Assembly: GCA_019115685.1 (NCBI GenBank)
Contig: DXDC01000177.1
Coordinates: forward strand, 1-5,895
DNA length: 5,895 bases
Reading direction: 5' to 3'
Origin: Candidatus Agrococcus pullicola
GTDB taxonomy: Bacteria; Actinomycetota; Actinomycetes; Actinomycetales; Microbacteriaceae
Positions 1-4,499 of the stretch are shown here, piece after piece. The translations under genes and the position numbers were made by a program. The stretch's first letter is position 1. The number at the start of each line of letters is the position of its first letter. The notes under the pieces were generated by a model. It was given only the letters and a program-made list of their open reading frames with translations, did no database searches and was not told the DNA's origin.

Positions 1-237
1 CTGGCCGAGCGGGTCGCCGCCCTGCAGCATGAACTGCTTGATGATGCGGTGGAAGATGACACCGTCGTAGAGGGGCGTCTCCATCTTCTCGCCGGACTCC
101 GGGTGAACCCAGCTTTGCTCACCGGTCGCGAGACCGACGAAGTTCTGCACGGTCTTCGGTGCGTGGTCGCCGAAAAGATTCACGACGATGTCACCGTGAT
201 TTGTGCGGATGGTTGCAACTGCAGTGTGAGTAGGCAT
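1..237 (-). CDS. Cyclophilin-type peptidyl-prolyl cis-trans isomerase, 5' part only
   Basis: The reverse strand encodes the first 79 residues of a cyclophilin, starting [19 protein letters not shown]; the rest lies beyond the left edge. Cyclophilins catalyse cis-trans isomerisation of X-Pro bonds and assist protein folding. Visible family motifs are the N-terminal beta strands, [15 protein letters not shown] (about residues 25-39), [10 protein letters not shown] (57-66) and FMLQGGDP (69-76). R64, F69, M70 and Q72 match the Arg of FHR and the Phe/Met/Gln of FMxQGGD in the active site of this family. The stretch between the ATGE and LYDGV segments (about 41-55) is longer than in minimal cyclophilins. 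There is no signal peptide, so a cytoplasmic enzyme of the bacterial PpiA/PpiB kind is expected. The ATG at 237-235 has a good GGGAGG ribosome site 8 nt upstream. It is divergent from the gene at 372. The family is certain; the exact paralogue is not. Confidence 0.96.
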   Translation of the reverse strand, partial: MPTHTAVATIRTNHGDIVVNLFGDHAPKTVQNFVGLATGEQSWVHPESGEKMETPLYDGVIFHRIIKQFMLQGGDPLGQ

Positions 238-245
238 ACTGTCAT

Positions 246-251
246 CCTCCC
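246..251 (-). promoter_or_regulatory. Ribosome binding site of the cyclophilin gene
   Basis: On the minus strand GGGAGG lies 8 nt before the ATG at 237-235, close to ideal spacing, and fixes this start. I saw no convincing -35/-10 pair for this gene between 252 and 371. Confidence 0.8.
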
Positions 252-361
252 ACAGGGATAGTCGTCGAAGCGGCTCTGAAACGTTCGACATCAGCGAAAA
301 TCCACACCCCCATATGTGATGCACAGCAGAACGTGACAAGATGATGTGCGTAGGTTCGATC

Positions 362-366
362 GGAGG
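362..366 (+). promoter_or_regulatory. Ribosome binding site of the 183-residue membrane protein gene
   Basis: GGAGG followed by TCCTA and then ATG at 372. The match to the anti-Shine-Dalgarno sequence is strong and the spacing (5 nt) is slightly short. It decides the 372 start over the overlapping out-of-frame ATG at 341. The upstream sequence to 238 contains a GTGACA at 333-338 resembling a -35 box, but no -10 at a sensible distance that would leave room for this site, so I do not call a promoter. Confidence 0.75.
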
Positions 367-371
367 TCCTA

Positions 372-923
372 ATGTCACTCGCCCCAACGCGGAAGCGCAA
401 GAAGCAGATCAAGAAGCTCCAGAAGCAGGCCGACAAGCTGAAGAGGGAGCAGATTGCCGTCAATCGACGTGCAGGCGTGCTGGCCCGTTCGGCAGCGCAC
501 CAGGCCGGCGAGTACGGTCGCGAGTCGGTTATCCCTGAAGCTCGCCGTTACGCGCAGCGCGGCGTCGACAGCGGCCGCAACACGCTCTCCGGCCTCACCA
601 AGGGCTGGAACCGCACGGTCGTTCCCGCCATCGCCGGTGGCCTCGGCTCGTTCGCGGCCATGACGCAGATCGCGAAGGACAAGCGGGTCAAGGAGGCCAT
701 CTCGAACGTCGAGAAGTACGCGCGGGTCCCCGAGATCGAGCCCGCCAAGCGCGCACGGCGCGGGCCGTCGGCCGGCCAGTGGGTGCTGATCGGCGTCGGC
801 GTCGTCGCCGTAGCAGGAGCGGCGTACGCTGCCTGGCAGACGCTCCGCGCCGATGACGACCTCTGGATTCCCGACACTGACGAAATCGAACCCGTCGCGC
901 AGTCAGAATCAGCAGCGAACTAG
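372..923 (+). CDS. Hypothetical single-pass membrane protein with a basic coiled-coil-like N-terminus
   Basis: The product has 183 residues and I cannot assign it a function. Residues 6-30 are extremely basic and helical ([20 protein letters not shown]), consistent with a short coiled coil or a nucleic-acid or phospholipid-head-group contact. Residues 31-80 remain basic and polar. Residues 83-97 are a moderately hydrophobic Ala/Gly-rich stretch. Residues 104-131 are charged. One clear membrane segment spans about 136-155 (starting [15 protein letters not shown]). The last 23 residues form an acidic tail, [14 protein letters not shown] and onwards. Positive charge before the segment and acid after it predict the N-terminus inside and the tail outside. 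Tails of the DDLW kind are, from memory, seen on small actinobacterial membrane proteins of unknown role. There is no signal peptide and no catalytic motif. The gene has a strong ribosome site and its own terminator, so it appears to be a monocistronic, genuinely expressed gene, divergent from the cyclophilin. Confidence 0.85.
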   Translation: MSLAPTRKRKKQIKKLQKQADKLKREQIAVNRRAGVLARSAAHQAGEYGRESVIPEARRYAQRGVDSGRNTLSGLTKGWNRTVVPAIAGGLGSFAAMTQIAKDKRVKEAISNVEKYARVPEIEPAKRARRGPSAGQWVLIGVGVVAVAGAAYAAWQTLRADDDLWIPDTDEIEPVAQSESAAN

Positions 924-941
924 CGCTGCACAACGCTCAGG

Positions 942-970
942 AGAGGGACGCCCGTTCGTGGCGTCCCTCT
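942..970 (+). terminator. Hairpin terminator after the membrane protein gene
   Basis: AGAGGGACGCC (942-952) pairs perfectly with GGCGTCCCTCT (960-970) around a 7-nt loop CGTTCGT, giving an 11-bp GC-rich stem 19 nt after the stop codon at 921-923. The tail (TTGCCCTCC) is only weakly T-rich, as is common in high-GC actinobacteria. Confidence 0.75.
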
Positions 971-981
971 TGCCCTCCGCA

Positions 982-1034
982 GGGTGCGAAAAACTTCGAA
1001 GAATGACCGTCATTCTTCGAAGTTTTTCGCACCC
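982..1034. repeat. 53-bp palindrome with perfect 26-nt arms, probable bidirectional terminator
   Basis: Positions 982-1007 are the exact reverse complement of 1009-1034, with the single base C1008 at the centre; the symmetry ends at 981/1035. As a hairpin it gives 25 bp closed by a 3-nt loop. Inside it is a run AAAAA (989-993), a stem starting CTTCGAAG and its mirror, then TTTTT (1023-1027), which is the layout of an intrinsic terminator working in both directions. The outer ends GGGTGCG/CGCACCC lengthen it. Each arm also contains the self-complementary octamer CTTCGAAG (994-1001 and 1015-1022). It lies between two convergent genes (stops at 923 and 1062), which fits a shared terminator. The perfect length exceeds what termination needs, so a dispersed palindromic repeat or a protein-binding site is also possible. 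Confidence 0.85.
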
Positions 1035-1061
1035 ATTGGAGTGTGGGGAGGCTGTGCAGCG

Positions 1062-1499
1062 CTAGCGCGCGGCGAGCGGCTGGCCCGGACTGGCGGCTCG
1101 GTAACGTCCTAGAGCGAACGACAGCAGGTACGAGTGATCGAGGTCAGGTACCTCATGCAGCGGGAACCAGCCGACATCGTCGGTCGAGCCGTCGACCTCG
1201 ACTTCCATCGCGCCTCCGACGATCTCCGCCGTGTACACGAACTGGAGGATCTGCAGATCGTCGGTTCCGCTCGTTCGGTGCTTACCGGGGATCACGTGCG
1301 AGTTCACACCTATCAGGCCCGTGAGTTTTCCTTTGTACCCGGTCTCTTCCGTGATTTCTCGGGAGCAGGCATCTTCGGGATGCTCGCCAGGGTCCATGCC
1401 GCCACCCGGGAGCGTCCAGTGCCCGCCGATCCAGTGCGATAGCAGGATCTCGCGACGTTCGTTGACGATAACAGCGTAGGAGGCCGGGCGATAATCCAT
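1062..1499 (-). CDS. Nudix hydrolase (NTP pyrophosphohydrolase family)
   Basis: A complete 145-residue protein starting MDYRPASYAVIVNERREI. It carries a full Nudix box (GX5EX7REUXEEXGU) at residues 33-55, with G33, E39, R47, E48, E51, E52 and G54 all present; the glutamates bind Mg2+ and support hydrolysis of nucleoside diphosphate-X compounds. Around it are the usual opening strand (ASYAVIVN), HWTLPGGG before the box, and a closing VGWFPLHEVPDL segment at about 109-120. The length is normal for a single-domain Nudix enzyme, and there are no membrane segments, so it should be cytoplasmic. The substrate cannot be read from the sequence; housecleaning of an oxidised or non-canonical nucleotide or a nucleotide sugar is possible. 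The ATG at 1499-1497 fits where the fold should begin; the reading frame stays open upstream, but I see no recognisable Nudix sequence there and no in-frame ATG or GTG nearby. AAGGA sits only 1 nt before the ATG, so it is probably not a working ribosome site. The gene is divergent from the P-type ATPase and convergent with the membrane protein gene. Confidence 0.95.
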   Translation of the reverse strand: MDYRPASYAVIVNERREILLSHWIGGHWTLPGGGMDPGEHPEDACSREITEETGYKGKLTGLIGVNSHVIPGKHRTSGTDDLQILQFVYTAEIVGGAMEVEVDGSTDDVGWFPLHEVPDLDHSYLLSFALGRYRAASPGQPLAAR

Positions 1500-1506
1500 G
1501 TCCTTC

Positions 1507-1512
1507 AGACTA
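1507..1512 (-). promoter_or_regulatory. Candidate -10 box for a leaderless Nudix transcript
   Basis: On the minus strand TAGTCT (form TANNNT) is followed by 7 nt and then the ATG at 1499, so transcription would begin at or next to the start codon. This agrees with the lack of a well-spaced ribosome site. No good -35 box is visible at 17-18 nt, which lowers confidence. Confidence 0.4.
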
Positions 1513-1581
1513 GCCGCACCGGTTGGCGCGGAACTCGAAAAAAGCGTTCGTCCGCGCTGCCGGCACCTGTGCTGCACCGCT

Positions 1582-1616
1582 TCGCACCCGCGAACCGGCC
1601 AGTCGCACGGGTGCGA
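1582..1616. promoter_or_regulatory. Nested operator-like dyads between the Nudix and ATPase genes
   Basis: TCGCACCCG (1582-1590) is the reverse complement of CGGGTGCGA (1608-1616), with 17 nt between. The right-hand arm is also half of a tighter palindrome, TCGCACGGGTGCGA (1603-1616), with 6-nt arms around GG. The tight palindrome ends 18 nt before the proposed ATPase -10 box and thus covers its -35 position. It lies about 100 nt upstream of the Nudix start, so a bound regulator could affect one or both genes. The same TTCGCACCC word forms an end of the palindrome at 982-1034. No regulator gene is present in the window. Confidence 0.5.
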
Positions 1617-1634
1617 TCGTGAAAACGGCTCGAA

Positions 1635-1640
1635 TAGACT
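1635..1640 (+). promoter_or_regulatory. Candidate -10 box of the P-type ATPase gene
   Basis: TAGACT fits TANNNT and would place the transcription start near 1647, leaving a leader of about 33 nt before the GTG at 1680. The -35 position (about 1611-1617) is a poor match and is occupied by the TCGCACGGGTGCGA dyad, which suggests either repression or dependence on an activator. Confidence 0.4.
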
Positions 1641-1679
1641 GGAGACATAGATCATCCGGAGCGTCGACCGAATCGAGAA

Positions 1680-4385
1680 GTGAGCGTGCCACGTTCTGAA
1701 ACCGCCGGAACCAACGTCCCCGTCAACGATCCCGGACCTCCCTGGCACAGCCTCGAGGCGAGTCAATGCCGTGATCGCGTCGATGCTCCGCCGGGTGGGC
1801 TGAGCGACGCGGAGGCAGCCGCTCGACTGGCGCAGTTGGGGCCGAATGAGCTCGCAGCCGCTGATCGCGACCCCTGGTTCGTCACGCTGACCGCGCAGTT
1901 CCGCTCTCCCATGGTGCTCTTCCTCGCGGTCGCCGCGGCCATCACCGCTTTCCAACGGGAATGGTTCGACGTCGCCGTCATTCTGCTCGTGCTCGTGCTG
2001 AACGGGTCGATCGGGTTCTGGCAGGCACGCAAGGCCGAGTCGGATGTTCGAGCACTGCAAAGCCTCACCTCTCCGGAGGCCGTCGTCGTGCGTGGCGGAG
2101 CTGTGCACCGCATCCCCGCCGGCGAGCTCGTGCCCGGCGATGTCGTGCGTCTGGAATCGGGCGACAGGGTTCCAGCCGATCTGCGCATGGAGTCGGTCAA
2201 CGGCCTGCAGATCGACGAATCGATGCTGACCGGAGAGGTGCTGCCGGTCACGAAGACCGAAGGCGCGATCGAAGAGGACGCGGGTATCGGCGACCGTACG
2301 AACATGGGTTTCTCGGGAACGCTCGTGGTGTCGGGCCGCGGCACCGGGCTGGTCGTCGCAACGGGAGATCGTACTGAGCTCGGTTCCATCGCCGAGCTCG
2401 TGCAGACCGAAACGACGAAGACGCCGCTGCAGATGCTCACCGACCGCCTCGAGAAGTTCATCGGGGCGGCGATCGTGGCGGTAGGGGTGCTGATCTTCGC
2501 GGCGAGCCTCATCATGGGTGCCACGCTCAGCGAGACGTTCAGGACCACGGTCGCGCTCGTCGTCTCGGCCATGCCGGAAGCGCTGCCGGTCGTCCTGTCC
2601 ATTGCCATGGGCGTCGGCATTTCCCGAATGGCGAGACACAATGCAGTCGTCCGTCGGCTGCACAGCGTCGAAACCCTAGGGTCGACCAACGTGATCGGTT
2701 CCGACAAGACCGGCACACTCACCGTCAATCGCATGACAGTGGAACAGCTCTGGACGCCAGACGGCTCGATTCTCGACGTCGCCGGGGCGAGCGCGGACAC
2801 GACCCCGCTGACCGAACCCCAGCGGTCGTCTCTTCGCACCGGCGGGCTCACGAACGACGCCACGCCGCTTCCCGAAGACGAGATGCAGCTCCTCGGCGAT
2901 GCCGTGGACGTGGCCATGGGAACCGCAGCACTCTCGCTCGGCGCACTCACACCTGCGGAACGGAGTGCGGATCCGGTTGCGGTAATGCCCTACGAACCCG
3001 ATCTCGCCTACTCGCAGACCCTGGTGCGCGAGGGCGACGCATACGTACTGCACGTGAAGGGCTCGCCCGAACGGATCGCGGGTTTCAGTTCGTCGATGGC
3101 AGTCGGCCGCGAAGGCATCGTGGCGCCACTGGATCGGGATGCGGTCGAGCGAACGCTGTCGTCCATGGCGAAGCAGGGGCTGCGTGTTATCGCCACTGCA
3201 CACGCCAGACTCGACAAACTCCCGGAAGCCGAGGAACTGCCGACGCCAGAGGGTCTGACGCTGACGGGCCTGCAAGGGATGCTCGATCCGCCGCGCCCGG
3301 GCGTCGAAACGGCGATCGCGGAGTGCCAGAGCGCGGGCATCCAGGTCATGATGATCACCGGTGACCACCCCACGACGGCCGCCGCGATCAGCGAGCGACT
3401 CGGGCTCCGTGGAGAACGCGAGCCGCTGACCGGAGCGGCGATGCGCGAGCTCAGCGACCTCGAACTGCTCGAGCTACTGCCGGAGACCGCCGTTGCGGCG
3501 CGCATGAGCCCGCGGGACAAGCTCCGCATCGTCAAAGTGCTGCAGACCACGGGGAACATCGTCGCCGTGACCGGTGACGGCGTCAACGACGCGCCGGCGC
3601 TGAAGGCCGCGTCGATCGGCGTCGCGATGGGCGCTTCCGGCACGGATGTCGCTCGGGAATCTGCGGATGTCGTGCTCACCGACGACAACTTCGTGACGAT
3701 CGTCGACGCCGTCCGGCAGGGCCGCGTGACGTTCTCGTCGATTCGGAAGGCGACGTTCTTCCTGCTGTCGAACGGATTGGCTGCCCTCATCGCCGTTGCC
3801 GTGAACACCTTCACGGAGCTGCCGCTGATCTTCCTTCCCGTCGTGCTGCTGATCATGAACGTCGTGACGAACGGCGTGCAGGACATCGCTCTCGCATTCG
3901 AGAAGGGCGAGGGCGACGAATTGGAGCAGACCCCACGACCGCACGGTGAAGGCGTACTGAATCGCACCATGTGGCTGCGAACCGTGATCACCGGCACGTG
4001 GATGGGCATGGGGACGCTGCTCGTCTACCGCCTGGCGCACGAAGCTGAGCTGAGTCTCGAGCACTGCCGCACGCTCGCCCTCATCACCATGGTGATGTTC
4101 AACTTCTTCCAGGTGTTCAGCGCTCGCGCCGAACGGAAGTCGCTGTTCACACTGAACCCCTTCGGCAACCCGTTCCTGCTGATCTCGGCGATCATCGCGC
4201 TATTCATCCAGTGGGGGCTCACGGTATGGCCCGCGGCGGCCGCACTCCTGGGCCTCACCACTCTCAGTGTTGGCGAGTGGCTGTTGTGCTTCGCGATCGG
4301 TTCGAGCGTGCTGCTCATCGTCGAGGCCGAGAAACTTGTGCGGCGCATCGCTGCGCGCCAGCGCGTACGAGCGACCACAGTGTAG
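1680..4385 (+). CDS. Type II (P2-like) cation-translocating P-type ATPase
   Basis: A complete 901-residue ATP-driven ion pump of the inner membrane. In order: cation-ATPase N-terminal domain (about 21-75); TM1-TM2 (about 77-115); actuator domain with LTGE (183-186), which drives dephosphorylation; TM3-TM4 (about 260-312) with PEALP at 299-303; phosphorylation site SDKTGTLT with D342 as the aspartyl-phosphate; nucleotide domain with KGSPE (460-464); DPPRPGV (536-542), MITGD (558-562) and TGDGVNDAP (631-639); then six C-terminal helices from about 691 to 883. The ten-helix plan and lack of CXXC metal domains exclude the heavy-metal P1B group and point to SERCA/PMR1-like pumps. However, aligned by eye with SERCA, TM5 has A701 where Ca site I has Glu771, and TM6 reads NVVTNG (727-732) with N731 in place of Asp800; E300, N698, N727 and T730 remain. 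The ion is therefore uncertain. GTG 1680 is the first in-frame start after a stop at 1635; GTG 1686 has a better-spaced GAGAAG and could be the true start. Confidence 0.96.
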   Translation: MSVPRSETAGTNVPVNDPGPPWHSLEASQCRDRVDAPPGGLSDAEAAARLAQLGPNELAAADRDPWFVTLTAQFRSPMVLFLAVAAAITAFQREWFDVAVILLVLVLNGSIGFWQARKAESDVRALQSLTSPEAVVVRGGAVHRIPAGELVPGDVVRLESGDRVPADLRMESVNGLQIDESMLTGEVLPVTKTEGAIEEDAGIGDRTNMGFSGTLVVSGRGTGLVVATGDRTELGSIAELVQTETTKTPLQMLTDRLEKFIGAAIVAVGVLIFAASLIMGATLSETFRTTVALVVSAMPEALPVVLSIAMGVGISRMARHNAVVRRLHSVETLGSTNVIGSDKTGTLTVNRMTVEQLWTPDGSILDVAGASADTTPLTEPQRSSLRTGGLTNDATPLPEDEMQLLGDAVDVAMGTAALSLGALTPAERSADPVAVMPYEPDLAYSQTLVREGDAYVLHVKGSPERIAGFSSSMAVGREGIVAPLDRDAVERTLSSMAKQGLRVIATAHARLDKLPEAEELPTPEGLTLTGLQGMLDPPRPGVETAIAECQSAGIQVMMITGDHPTTAAAISERLGLRGEREPLTGAAMRELSDLELLELLPETAVAARMSPRDKLRIVKVLQTTGNIVAVTGDGVNDAPALKAASIGVAMGASGTDVARESADVVLTDDNFVTIVDAVRQGRVTFSSIRKATFFLLSNGLAALIAVAVNTFTELPLIFLPVVLLIMNVVTNGVQDIALAFEKGEGDELEQTPRPHGEGVLNRTMWLRTVITGTWMGMGTLLVYRLAHEAELSLEHCRTLALITMVMFNFFQVFSARAERKSLFTLNPFGNPFLLISAIIALFIQWGLTVWPAAAALLGLTTLSVGEWLLCFAIGSSVLLIVEAEKLVRRIAARQRVRATTV

Positions 4386-4411
4386 GGAACGCGCGAATCT
4401 GCGCAGGTTCC
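4386..4411 (+). terminator. Weak hairpin directly after the ATPase stop codon
   Basis: GGAACGCGC (4386-4394) can pair with GCGC (4401-4404) and GTTCC (4407-4411), leaving AG bulged and GAATCT as the loop. It follows the TAG at once and has no T-run, so it may only be a 3'-end stabilising structure. Confidence 0.35.
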
Positions 4412-4447
4412 GGCAGACCGCGATACGTCCAGGGTGCCCCCGTACTC

Positions 4448-4464
4448 GCGGCCGCCCGGGCCGC
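4448..4464 (+). terminator. GC-rich hairpin with a T-rich tail, possible ATPase terminator
   Basis: GCGGCC (4448-4453) and GGCCGC (4459-4464) form a 6-bp all-GC stem around GCCCG, followed by AGCTTCATTTAT. This is the better terminator candidate between the ATPase and the ABC-F gene. It abuts the predicted -35 region of the ABC-F promoter. Confidence 0.45.
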
Positions 4465-4473
4465 AGCTTCATT

Positions 4474-4489
4474 TATCACGCATGTGATA
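4474..4489. promoter_or_regulatory. Operator-like dyad TATCAC-N4-GTGATA upstream of the ABC-F gene
   Basis: TATCAC (4474-4479) and GTGATA (4484-4489) are perfect 6-nt inverted arms around GCAT. The dyad ends 10 nt before the ABC-F ATG and overlaps the proposed -10 box, a position typical of repressor sites. The AT-rich arms stand out from the GC-rich surroundings. The binding protein is unknown. Confidence 0.5.
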
Positions 4490-4493
4490 CGTT
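4485..4493 (+). promoter_or_regulatory. Extended -10 promoter for a leaderless ABC-F transcript
   Basis: TGATACGTT fits the extended -10 form TGN-TANNNT, with TACGTT at 4488-4493. Six bases later comes the A of the ATG at 4500, so the predicted transcription start is the start codon itself. No Shine-Dalgarno sequence is visible upstream of that ATG, which supports a leaderless message. The -35 region (about 4465-4472, AGCTTCAT) is a weak match. Confidence 0.45.
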
Positions 4494-4499
4494 GGCCCA

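Noticed and set aside
49..261. Plus-strand 70-codon frame opposite the cyclophilin gene.
   Set aside because: The reverse strand gives an unmistakable cyclophilin with a well-spaced ribosome site, so this is a shadow.
315..325. Small dyad TGTGATGCACA in the cyclophilin-membrane protein intergenic region.
   Set aside because: Only 4-nt arms, not positioned over a recognisable promoter; too short to separate from chance.
1500..2663. The Nudix frame stays open upstream through the intergenic region and about 1 kb antisense to the ATPase gene, giving a 533-codon frame.
   Set aside because: The extension shows His/Asp/Arg-rich low-quality sequence, matches no domain, and lies opposite a clearly coding P-type ATPase. 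The Nudix fold begins at the ATG at 1499. Long open antisense frames are expected in GC-rich genes.
1763..2950. A 395-codon antisense frame over the ATPase gene.
   Set aside because: Ser/Thr/Arg/Pro-rich composition with no motif; an antisense shadow of strong codon bias. The same holds for the antisense frames at 2676-3368, 3008-4009 and 3474-4064.
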